A stretch of 64,000 nucleotides of DNA from Spongilla lacustris (taxonomy: Eukaryota; Porifera; Demospongiae; Spongillida; Spongillidae). A program made the position numbers and the translations under genes. Where the stretch lies: positions 17,956,229 through 18,020,228 of the forward strand of contig OX442416.1 of assembly GCA_949361645.1 (NCBI GenBank), read 5' to 3'. Below the pieces are notes generated by a model. It was given only the letters and a program-made list of their open reading frames with translations. It was not told where the DNA came from and searched no databases. Shown here in pieces: positions 40,531 through 51,576 of the stretch; the first letter of the stretch is position 1, and every line of letters begins with the position of its first letter.

Positions 40531-40830
40531 TCGATTGTTGCTCAGATATACATGTACATGTAGCTCTGGTGCACTCGTGAAGAAAAGTCGGTTGTTGCTT
40601 GATAACTCTGGTGCACCCGTGAAGTTAAAAGTCGATTGTTGCTCAGATATACATGTACATGTAGCTCTGGTGCACTCGTGAAGAAAAGTCGGTTGTTGCT
40701 TGATAACTCTGGTGCACCCGTGAAGTTAAAAGTCGATTGTTGCTCAGATATACATGTACATGTAGCTCTGGTGCACTCGTGAAGAAAAGTCGGTTGTTGC
40801 TCAGATAATCTATGTACAGTGCAACTGTGT
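40531..40830 (+). repeat. 101-bp tandem repeat, about three units
   Basis: TCGATTGTTGCTCAGATATA recurs at 40531, 40632 and 40733, each followed by TACATGTACATGTA. The same array is present in copy B at 55174-55460. Confidence 0.9.
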
Positions 40831-41949
40831 ATCGTGTTGAATCAAAAGTTCTTTTAAGAACTCGTTTGTCAGCTTGTCCTCACAATCTATTGAGGTAACA
40901 TTCTGACAAACGTTACATTTACACAAGAAGTTACACCTTAGCGAATCTTGATTATCATAACAAAGAAGTGATCACATGGGTACAAGCACATGAACATGTA
41001 AATGTTTTGAAAGAGTTCTAGTACGCATATTAATGGTAAAAGAATGGTCCTTGTCCTGCCCAAGTGTCTGGCATAGGTCCAGCTGTCCATGGTAACGCTG
41101 CCTGGGACCATGACTGTGATGGTGACTGGAGCTGAATCCTTGGTGGAAACTGGACTATTGCAGCTACTGGTGGCCTCACCATTACAGGCAGTGGCTCTGG
41201 CTAATAGGAATGATGCAAGTGTGAGTATGAGGAATGGATGATGAGCATGGTGAGGAAAAACATGAAGATGGATGTGTTGAATGACTTGAACGTGTTTGCC
41301 GAGTACAGTGACGTGGTGAAGAACATCTTGGATGACTTAAGTGGCGTGGTGATCCAGGTGAATAGTACGGCAGCTCATCCGCACTGTATACTCACAAGAA
41401 AAGAGACCATGGTTCATGAACCATATTGTGAGATGCATGTAGTTGAATGCCAAAGGAGGTATGGTATCTTGCACATCCCAATGACAATGTGTTTGGTGCA
41501 TGTGCTGGAGGGTTGGTGCACCCCATGCCATAGAAGGTGTGGTGTCTTGCACATCTCGATGACACTGTGTTTGGCGCATGTGATGGAGGGTTAGTGCACC
41601 CCATGCCATAGAAGGTGTGGTGTCTTGCACATCCCAATGACAGTGTGTTTGGTGCATGTGCTGGAGGGTTAATGCACAAGCTTATCTTATCTAATATCAG
41701 TAACAAATTCATATGTAGGTGGGCCATAAAAGACTAGGCTATAACTTCTCAATGTGGGATACATCTACATTGGTGTGATAAGTTCAAACCTGGTACATTT
41801 TAAAATGTGGAGATAAACTCTGATGCATGGGTTTCCAAGCTAGGTGACCTGGCATTAATACACGTACATGTACATGTAGCACCAAAACTGGGAGTGCACT
41901 AACATATTGCTGCACCCTACGTGGTTAAACTGCACTGGCAGATGTGTAT
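40831..41949 (+). other. noncoding 3' region of giant element
   Basis: Contains a short copy of the transposase 3' end (GGCAGCTCATCCGCACTGTA to ATGGTTCATGAACC, 41369-41430, resembling 40079-40140) and three units of about 60 bp (CATGTGCTGGAGGGTT type) at 41450-41680. No gene is recognised. Confidence 0.6.
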
Positions 41950-44590
41950 AGTGTACTGATGTGAGGTGTGTGTAGTGTACTGATGTGTGGTGAATACATG
42001 TATGGTGTAGTGTGTGTTTAGTGTTCTGATGTGTGGTGTGTATAGTGTACTGATGTGTGGTGTGTATAGTGTACTGATGTGTGGTGTGTATGTGTGGTGT
42101 GTATAGTGTACTGATGTGTGGTGTGTATAGTGTACTGATGTGTGGTGTGTATAGTGTACTGATGTGTGGTGTGTATAGTGTACTGATGTGTGGTGTGTAT
42201 AGTGTACTGATGTGTGGTGTGTGTATGTGTGGTGTGTATAGTGTACCGATGTGTGGTGTGTATAGTGTACTGATGTGGTGTGTATAGTGTACTGATGTGT
42301 GGTGTGTATAGTGTACTGATGTGTGGTGTGCGTATGTGTGGTGTGTACAGTGTACTGATGTGTGGTGTGTATAGTGTACTGATGTGTGGTGTGTGTATGT
42401 GTGGTGTGTATAGTGTACTGATGTGTGGTGTGTACAGTGTACTGATGTGTAGTGTGTGTATGTGTGGTGTGTATAGTGTACTGATGTGTAGTGTGTGTAT
42501 GTGTGGTGTGTATAGTGTACTGATGTGTGGTGTGTATAGTGTACTTATGTGTGGTGTGTACAGTGTACTGATGTGTGGTGTGTATAGTGTACTGATGTGT
42601 GGTGTGTATAGTGTACTGATGTGTGGTGTGTATGTGTGGTGTGTATAGTGTACTGATGTGTGGTGTGTATAGTGTACTGATGTGTGGTGTGTGTATGTGT
42701 GGTGTGTATAGTGTACTGATGTGTGGTGTGTATAGTGTACTGATGTGTGGTGTGTATAGTGTACTGATGTGTGGTGTGTATGTGTGGTGTGTATAGTGTA
42801 CTGATGTGTGGTGTGTATAGTGTACTGATGTGTGGTGTGTATAGTGTACTGATGTGTGGTGTGTATAGTGTACTGATGTGTGGTGTGTATAGTGTACTGA
42901 TGTGTGGTGTGTATAGTGTACTGATGTGTGGTGTGTATAGTGTACTGATGTGTGGTGTGTGTATGTGTGGTGTGTATAGTGTACTGATGTGTGGTGTGTA
43001 TAGTGTACTGATGTGTAGTGTGTGTATGTGTGGTGTGTATAGTGTACTGATGTGTGGTGTGTATGTGTGGTGTGTATGTGTGGTGTGTATAGTGTATTGA
43101 TGTGGTGTGTATATGTGTGGTGTGTATAGTGTACTGATGTGTGGTGTCTATAGTGTACTGATGTGTGGTGTGTATAGTGTACTGATGTGTGGTGTGTATA
43201 GTGTACTGATGTGTGGTGTGTGTATGTGTGGTGTGTATAGTGTACTGATGTGTGTACTGATGTGTGGTGTGTGTATGTGTGGTGTGTGTATGTGTGGTGT
43301 GTATAGTGTACTGATGTGTGGTGTGTATAGTGTACTGATGTGTGGTGTGTGTATGTGTGGTGTGTATAGTGTACTGATGTGTGGTGTGTGTATGTGTGGT
43401 ATGTATAGTGTACTGATGTGTGGTGTGTATAGTGTACTGATGTGTGGTGTGTATAGTGTACTGATGTGTGGTGTGTGTATGTGTGGTGTGTACAGTGTAC
43501 TGATGTGTGGTGTGTATAGTGTACTGATGTGTAGTGTGTGTATGTGTGGTGTGTATAGTGTAGTGATGTGTGGTGTGTATAGTGTACTGATGTGTGGTGT
43601 GTATAGTGTACTGATCGATGTGTGGTGTGTGTATGTGTGGTGTGTATAGTGTACCGATGTGTGGTGTGTGCATGTGTGGTGTGTATAGTGTACCGATGTG
43701 TGGTGTGTGTATGTGTGGTGTGTATAGTGTACTGATGTGTGGTGTGTGTATGTGTGGTGTGTATAGTGTACTGATGTGTGGTGTGTATAGTGTACTGATG
43801 TGTGGTGTGTATAGTGTACTGATGTGTGGTGTGTATAGTGTACTGATGTGTGGTGTGTATAGTGTACCGATGTGTGGTGTGTGTATGTGTGGTGTGTATA
43901 GTGTACTGATGTGTGGTGTGTATAGTGTACTGATGTGTGGTGTGTATAGTGTACTGATGTGTGGTGTGTATAGTGTACTGATGTGTGGTGTGTATGTGTG
44001 GTTTGTATAGTGTACTGATGTGTGGTGTGTATAGTGTACTGATGTGTGGTGTGCGTATGTGTGGTGTGTATAGTGTACTGATGTGTGGTGTGTGTATGTG
44101 TGGTGTGTATAGTGTACTGATGTGTGTACTGATGTGTGGTGTGTATAGTGTACTGATGTGTGGTGTGTATAGTGTACTGATGTGTGGTGTGCGTATGTGT
44201 GGTGTGTATAGTGTACTGATGTGTGGTGTGCGTATGTGTGGTGTGTATAGTGTACTGATGTGTGGTGTGTATAGTGTACTGATGTGTGGTGTGTACAGTG
44301 TACTGATGTGTGGTGTGTATAGTGTACTGATGTGTGGTGTGTATAGTGTACCGATGTGTGGTGTGTATAGTGTACTGATGTGGTGTGTATAGTGTACTGA
44401 TGTGGTGTGTATAGTGTACTGATGTGTGGTGTGTATAGTGTACTGATGTGTGGTGTGTATAGTGTACCGATGTGTGGTGTGTATAGTGTACTGATGTGGT
44501 GTGTATAGTGTACTGATGTGTGGTGTGTATAGTGTACCGATGTGTGGTGTGTATAGTGTACTGATGTGGTGTGTATAGTGTACTGATGTG
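41950..44590. repeat. 24-bp minisatellite, 2.6 kb
   Basis: The unit includes TGTACTGATGTGTGGTGTGT, with variant units of TGTGTGGTGTGTATG. Since 24 is a multiple of three, long Thr-His-Ser-Val-Tyr frames run through it. They are repeat artefacts. It is present only in the left half of the element. Confidence 0.97.
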
Positions 44591-44619
44591 TGGTGGGTAT
44601 GTACACTGTACATCTGTGT

Positions 44620-45440
44620 CGTTAAGGGGTTACCTCTGTAAACCTTATGTATGTTTCATCAAGGGGTTACCTGTACACCATACATCTGTGTCGTTAAGGG
44701 GTTACCTGTACACCATACATCTGTGCCGTTAAGGGGTTACCTGTACACCATACATCTGTGCCGTTAAGGGGTTACCTGTACACCATACATCTGTGCCGTT
44801 AAGGGGTTACCTGTACACCATACATCTGTGCCGTTAAGGGGTTACCTGTACACCATACATCTGTGCCGTTAAAGGGTTACCTGTACACCATACATCTGTG
44901 CCGTTAAGGGGTTACCTGTACACCATACATCTGTGCCGTTAAGGGGTTACCTTTGTATGCTTTATGTATGTGTCGTTAATGTATGTGTTGTTAAGGGGTT
45001 ACCTCTTGTTGTACCCCCCCCCCCCCCCCCCCCCCCCATCATATACATATGTGTCATCAAGGGGTTACCTGTACACCATACATCTGTGTCGTTAAGGGGT
45101 TAACTCTGTATACCTTATGTATGTGTTGTTAAGGGGTTACCTGTACACTGTACTTCTGTGTCGTTAAGGGGTTACCTCTGTACACCATACATCTGTGTCA
45201 TCAAGGGGTTACCTTTACACAATACATCTGTGTCGTTAAGGGGTTACCTCTGTAAACCTTATGTATGTGTTGTTAAGGGATTTAACCTCTTGTGTGTACC
45301 CCATTCATCTGTGTCATCAAGGGGTTACCTGTACACCATACATCCGTGTTGTTAAGGGGATACCTCTGTACACCTTATGTATGTGTCATTAAGGGGTTAC
45401 CTGTACACCATACATCTGTGTCGTTTATGGATTTTTACTT
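44620..45440 (+). repeat. 35-bp minisatellite, left copy
   Basis: The unit contains TTAAGGGGTTACCTGTACAC. A poly-C run interrupts it at 45017-45037. The inverse array is at 48735-49615. Confidence 0.95.
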
Positions 45441-45504
45441 TTCACGTAGTGGTGATGTAATCCATCCAATGCTGTGAAAATCTAGGTCTGGGTGCGAGAC
45501 TAGT

Positions 45505-45930
45505 GACGACGGTGGTCCCATTTACACCCTGTACTAGTGTCTGCTGTGGGATCAAATCCATGGTCCCATTTACACACTGTAAGTGTATCTATTGTGGGGT
45601 CAAATCCATGGTCCCATTTACACACTGTACTTGAGTCTGTTTTAGGGTCAAATCTATGGTCCCATTTACACCCTAAACTTGTGTCTGTTGTGAGATCAAA
45701 TCCATGCTCCCATTTACACCCTGTACTTGTGTCTGTTGTAGGGACTCAAATCCATGATCCCATTTACACCCTGTACTTGTGATCAAATCCATGGTCCCAT
45801 TTACACCCTGTTCTTATGTCTGTTGTGGGGTCAAATACATGGTTCCATTTACACCCTGTACTTTTGTCTGTTGTGAGGTCAATTCATTGGTCCCATTTAC
45901 ACCCTGTACTTTTGTCTGTTGTGGGGTCAT
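45505..45930 (+). repeat. 48-bp minisatellite, left copy
   Basis: The unit contains GGTCCCATTTACACCCTGTA and TGTTGTGGGGTCAAATCCAT. The inverse array is at 47868-48660. Confidence 0.93.
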
Positions 45931-47430
45931 ACTACCAACAGGCCGGAGAGCTGCCAGCTGCCACATTACCAGGGTTGAATGGGGTCGTCACAAAGCTAGA
46001 CCTCAGCATGTGGAGTGGAACCTTGAACTGGAGCCGACCTCAAACACTGGGACCAGCCACAATGGCCTTCTATCCTAGCCCCACACAGCTCCTCACTGCA
46101 AATGCACGTGAAGCCACTACATGTACCTATGAAACCATTAACCCCCACACTACAAGAGGAATTACTGGTAGGGGAACCATCGTGGAGCTACCAGCTTGCA
46201 TTGGACAAATGGGGATGCCACCACTGGAGCAGCCTCCATTTGTAGAGTGTACATGCGTATACGTTTTTCTCTTCACACATTTTGTGCTGTACATGTGGAT
46301 CTGAACTACTGTAGACATGTACATGTACATGTTTTGTGCATTCTGGTGTGAAGCCATGCTGTTAGTGGTGAATATAGTTACTTGCCCTATCGGTACTGAT
46401 TGTGGTGGGTCTGCACCCGTGGTTGGTGTATATAGACAACCAAGGCTTGCAGAGGGCGTTTTGCCTACATGTACTGAGAACTAGTAGCAAAACATATTAG
46501 TGCCATTTTGAATCAATGTCACATAAATTGCAAGCACAGTCACAGCTACAATGTGTCACGGTGAAGACGTCAGAATTCATGACCACACAGCACTGTCAGA
46601 GATGTCACCAGACATTACCAGTGTAACCCAGTTTCACCTGTGCCCCACGGCCACTATACACTACCCGCGCACATACATTTTGGCAGAAACACCAGCCTAG
46701 GGCTAGGTATAACGTAGTTGATGAATCCATTAAATTTGTAGGGTCTATTAACTCCACTTGCATTGTGTGGTCATGAATTCTGATGTCTTCATCGTGCCAC
46801 ATTGTAGCTGTGACTGTGCATGCGTGACATTCAAAATGGTACTTCCATATTTTGCTACTCGCGTAAAGTAAGGCCTTACAGTATGTAGTTCCCAGTAGGC
46901 AAAACGCCCTCTGCAAGCCTTGGTTGTCTATATACACCAACCACGGGTGCAGACCCACCGCAATCAGTACCGATAGGGCAGGTAAGTATATTCACCACTA
47001 ACAGCATGGCTTCACACCAGATAAAATTTACTCTGTATACGTACATGTACATGCACAAAACATGTACATGTCTACAGTAGACCTAGTTCAGATCTACATG
47101 TACAACACAAAATGTGTGAAGAGAAAAACGTAGGCATGTACACTCAGTGGTGGTATCCCCATTTGTCCAATGCGAGATGGTAGCTCCACGATGGTTCCGG
47201 TCCCCTACTAGTAAGTACTCTAGTAGTGTGGGGGTTAATGGTTTCATAGGTAGTGGCTTCATTTGCATTTGCAGTGAGGAGCTGTGTGGGGCTAGGATAG
47301 AGGGCCATTGTGGCTGGCCCCAGTATTTGGGGTCGGCTCCAGTTCAAGGTTCCACTCCACATAGCTTTGTGACGACCCCATTCAACCCTGGTAATGTGGC
47401 AGCTGGCAGCTCTCCGGCCTGTTGGTAGTA
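45930..47430. repeat. palindromic core of giant element A
   Basis: 45935-46600 and 46760-47430 are inverse copies with the axis near 46676. Examples are CGGAGAGCTGCCAGCTGCCA versus its complement near 47400, and GAGGGCGTTTTGCCTAC near 46451 versus its complement near 46895. Differences are scattered substitutions and small indels. Short coding-like stretches are discussed in the findings. Confidence 0.88.
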
Positions 47431-47867
47431 CGATTACACCATATGTTAGAGGGGTTTTTAGGGGTGGGTGGGAGGGCTGGTCGTGTGGGGACTGAGAGTG
47501 CTATTGAGTAGGGGATGGCCTGGGCCTCTGATACAACTTGCAGTAGAGGAGGATAGGTAGTGGGAGATAGGGCCATGGGGGTGAATGGGGCATGTGTTAA
47601 TCCAGTTCATGGCTCCCCTAATATAGTGGGGGGTGCCAATTCCTATCGCAGTGTGAGAGCTGCATTATTGTGGGGACCCCCAATGACCCTGTAGGATTTT
47701 TTAGCACCTGATTGCTCCCTTGCTGCCAGTCTGATAACTCCACCTGCAATTGCTCCATGCACTGGTGCTAACTGTCTGGACATGTAGTGTGGGGCTATTA
47801 AGTTAACTTGCATTAATGGTTCTGTCCACTTGCAGTGAGGGAGTTGACCTGATTGGACCCTGGGCCA
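47431..47867 (-). other. inner flank of right arm, coding-like but broken
   Basis: On the minus strand a Pro/Ser/Thr-rich stretch (for example SPTTYPPLLQVVSEAQAIPY near 47565) is open over about 60 codons. More open segments toward 47830 are separated by stops. It has no recognised homology, and most of this segment lacks a mirror in the left arm. Confidence 0.35.
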
Positions 47868-48660
47868 TTACAGGGTGTAAATGGGACCAATGCATTGACC
47901 CCACAACAGACACACATACATGTACATGTACAGAGTGTAAATAGGACCATGGATTTGATCCTAAAACAGACACAAGTACAGGGTGTAAATGGGACCATGG
48001 ATTTGACCCACAACAGACAGAAGTACAGGGTGTAAATAGGACCAATGAACTGACCCCACAACAGACAAAAGTACAGGGTGTAAATGGGACCAATGAATTG
48101 ACCCCACAACAGACAAAAGTACAGTGTGTAAATGGGATCATGGATTTGATCACAAGTACAGGGTGTACATCAGATCATTGACCCCACAACAGACAAAAGT
48201 ACAGGGTGTAAATGGGACCAATGAATTGACCCCACAACAGACAAAAGTACAGGGTGTAAATGGGACCAATGAATTGACCCCACAACAGACAAAAGTACAG
48301 GGTATAAATGGGACCAATGAATTGACCCCACAACAGAAAAAGTACAGGGTGTAAATGGGACCAATGAATTTACCCCACAACAGACAAAAGTACATGCAGG
48401 GTGTAAATGGGAGCATGGATTTGATCTCACAACAGACACAGCTTTAGGGTGTAAATGGAACCATAGATTTGACCCTAAAACAGACTTAAGTACAGGGTGT
48501 AAATGGGATCATGCATTTGACCCGACAATAGATACACCTACAGTGTGTAAATGGGACTATGGATTTGACCCCAAAATACACACATACAGGATGTAAATGG
48601 GACCATGGATTTGATCCCACAGCAGACACATATACAGGGTGTAAATGGGACCACCATCGT
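47868..48660 (-). repeat. 48-bp minisatellite, inverted copy
   Basis: Inverse of the array at 45505-45930, about twice as long. Confidence 0.93.
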
Positions 48661-48734
48661 CACTAGTCTCACACCCAGACCTAGATTTTCACAGCATCAG
48701 ATGGATTACATCACCACTACGTGAAAAGTAAAAA

Positions 48735-49615
48735 TCCCTTAACGACACAGATGTATGGTGTACAGGTAACCCCTTGATGACACAGATGTATGGTGTGCAG
48801 AGGTAACCCCTTAACGACACCGATGTACAGTGTACAAGTGACCCCTTAACAACACATACATAAGGTATACAGAGTTAACCCCTTAACGACACAGATGTAT
48901 GGTGTACACTGTACACTGTACAGGTGATACCATAACAACCCATACATATACATAAGGTGTGCAGAGGTAACACCTTAACGACACAGGTGTATGGTGTACA
49001 GGTAACCCCTTGATGACACAGATGTATGGAGTACAGGTGACCCCTTAACAACACATACATAAGGTATACAGAGTTAACCCCTTAACGACACAGATGTATG
49101 GTGTACACTGTACACTGTACAGGTAACAACCCATACATATACATAAGGTGTGCAGAGGTAACACCTTAACGACACAGATGTATGGTGTACAGGTAACCCC
49201 TTGATGAAACAGATTAATGGGGTACACACAAGAGGTAACCCCTTAACAACACATACATAAGGTATATAGAGGTAACCCCTTAACGACACAGATGTATGGT
49301 GTTCAGGTAACCCCTTGATGACACAGATGTATGGTGTACAGGTGATACCTTAATAACACATACACAAAGTGTACAGAGGTAAAAACCCTTTAACGATACA
49401 GATGTATGGTGTACAGGTAACCCCTTGATGACACAGATGTATGGTGTACAGGTGATACCTTAATAACACATACACAAAGTGTACAGAGGTAAAAACCCTT
49501 TAGCGATACAGATGTATGGTGTACAGGTAATCCCTTGATGACACAGATGTATGGTATACAGAGTTAACCCCTTAACGACACAGATGTATGGTGTACACTG
49601 CAGAGGTGACCTTAA
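48735..49615 (-). repeat. 35-bp minisatellite, inverted copy
   Basis: Inverse of the array at 44620-45440 (GTACAGGTAACCCCTTAACG type units). Confidence 0.95.
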
Positions 49616-49654
49616 ACTACATAAAAAGCATGCATCTCACAATATGGTTCCTTT

Positions 49655-50995
49655 GTCATGAACCATTATTGGTCTTGTTGTGAGTATACAGTGCGGCTGG
49701 GGTGCCGTACGTCTTGCCACACACCGAACTGGAAAATGGCCTGTCAATTTCAGATATTAGCGTATGCCTCGCGGCTTGTGCTTGGCTGGACCCTGGCTTC
49801 TTTTGTCAACGCTGGAATCTGTGTTCATCACCTGGAACAGCAGGCTGCTTGTGAGTGTTCTTTTTGTGCAGGGACAGGGCCTGGCTACTGGCATACTTGT
49901 TGCGACATACATGTACAGTGCATTGGTAGGCAAGGATTAGTTCAGACCTGGGTCTGCATTTCCTCCTGCCAGAAACAGTGTCAGCTATTACCTTCACCTT
50001 GCAATTCACTGTGAGTGTCATCTGCAGACTGTAAGTAAGTGAGGAAGGTCTTGGTTTGTCATTTTCTGCTACTGCATGGGATGAAGCATTACCGCATGGA
50101 TATATAGGAAGAGTTGGCCTCTAAGCTTTGTGAAGGCTTTGGACAACACCTTGTCCCTTTTCTTGGGGTCACGACCGTATTCCCTCACCTTCTCGTACAG
50201 GTACAGTGACCGCATCAGGGACAATCCACTGGGGGTAATAACAGGTGGCATCACTTGGCTCTGATAAGCCTCCTGTATGTCCTTTATGGCCACTCCAGCC
50301 CTCAGCATGCTCATCTCGGTGGGGTTTGTGTCCGATGGCAAGGTCTCCATCCTCATGACACCAGGGTGGTCTTGATCAAACTCAAATGTGTGGTAGTGTC
50401 TTAGGCCAACCAGAGGACCAAACCACTGGCTCAAGAAGGCATTCCAGTCCTGGTACAGCTGTGACACACAAGTGACATCCTGGCCACACTGCCGGACACA
50501 GTCAGCTAGGTTCTGCTGTAAGTCCATTGGGATGTGTGGCTTCCCTTGATTGAAATTGTGGGGGCTGCCAACTCCATTTGCAGCGAGAGGGATAGCAGTG
50601 TTTCCACTGGTATACCATTGTGGAGGCTGACCCCACTGGTTAGTTTGTGGCTCGTGTGTAGGGTCTGATATGGGTAGGTGGTTCCATAGGTAGTGCGGGT
50701 TGGTGGCGTCTGCTGCTGGTTATGCGGGGCTGCTGTCTGGACTTGCAATGCAGTGAGGCATATGTGGGGGTGGGGCTGGTGTCCATCCGCAGCTGTGGGA
50801 ATCAGGGTCTGGGTACGAGACTAGGGCTGCTGGCTCTTAGTCATTTAGGGGCTGCTCACTCCCTACAACCACCATCGTCAGTCGTCGTCAGTAGTATAAC
50901 CACCGTCACTACCGTTCTCAATCTCCCCACCTCGCTCGAACTCGTCCGCCGATTGAAACTCTTGCGAGCGTGTTGTCTTCAGTGGACGTCGCCAT
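49655..50995 (-). pseudogene. decayed inverted copy of the giant-element transposase
   Basis: On the minus strand, an ATG at 50995 begins a region related to the N-terminus of the transposase (MATS..., then SADEF-like and EIENG-like words in different frames). A large internal deletion follows. 50520-50090 then reads LADCVRQCGQDVTCVSQLYQ, then WFGPLVGLRHYHTFEFDQ and RAGVAIKDIQEAYQSQVMPP, with about 80-90 percent identity to the intact copy. Zinc-finger remnants (SRRKCRPRSELILAYQCTV-like) lie near 49990-49800. Inserted or diverged Gln/Thr/Pro-rich sequence occupies 50530-50750. Multiple frameshifts make it nonfunctional. Confidence 0.85.
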
Positions 50996-51576
50996 ATCTC
51001 CGTTATCTACATAGGAGATAACGAATAACAACTGTGACAGGGACGATACATTAAATACTTACTCATCAGATCTAGCTAGCGCAGTATGGGTGTGGCTATA
51101 AGTTATCAAAGTCTCGGCCCACAGGAAGTAGTTGCATATTCATGTCTTTGATGAATGGAAGCGGGCCTCGCACGTACAACGGCGCGATTCGAGCGGGAAA
51201 CGTGTACCAACTTTGCGCCGCTGTATCTCCGTAACGGATGACATAAAAATTAACGAACAGAACAAATCGATAGGTATAGGACCTCTCTACCTACAAACCG
51301 AATTTGAAGCGATTTCATTACTCCTACCTAAAGTTATGGCGGGTGTGAACCCGGTGGGGTATCGAACATTGCAATACTGGCACGGAGCAAGTGCAAGACT
51401 CCAAAATGGATTTTAAAATAGAGAAATGGTGTAGTATGAAGTGTTGAAAATAGGAAGTCGATAGCTTTTACCATTCAGAAGTTATAGCGATTCAAACATA
51501 AGGGAATTTTATAACATTTTATATATATATACGAAGGCTCATTTTGTCGTGAACTGTCCCATATATATATATATAT

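Larger units (their letters stand above)
36933..51560. mobile_element. 14.6-kb giant DNA transposon, inverted dimer (copy A)
   Basis: The left end GGGACAGTTCACGACAAAAT at 36933 is mirrored exactly at 51560, and (AT)8 lies outside each end, so the target duplication is probably ATAT. From left to right it holds an intact transposase gene, a 101-bp repeat, three minisatellites (24, 35 and 48 bp), a palindromic core near 46676, inverted 48-bp and 35-bp minisatellites, and an inverted decayed transposase copy. The right half (4.9 kb) is a shortened inverse of the left (9.7 kb), which additionally contains the 2.6-kb minisatellite and the full gene. The terminal match is about 0.5 kb long. Confidence 0.85.

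Noticed and set aside
41917..44613. Very long Thr/His/Tyr-rich open frames on the minus strand (almost 900 residues) and Met-Cys-Gly-Val frames on plus
   Set aside because: They are products of a 24-bp tandem repeat whose period is divisible by three. There is no codon structure or homology.
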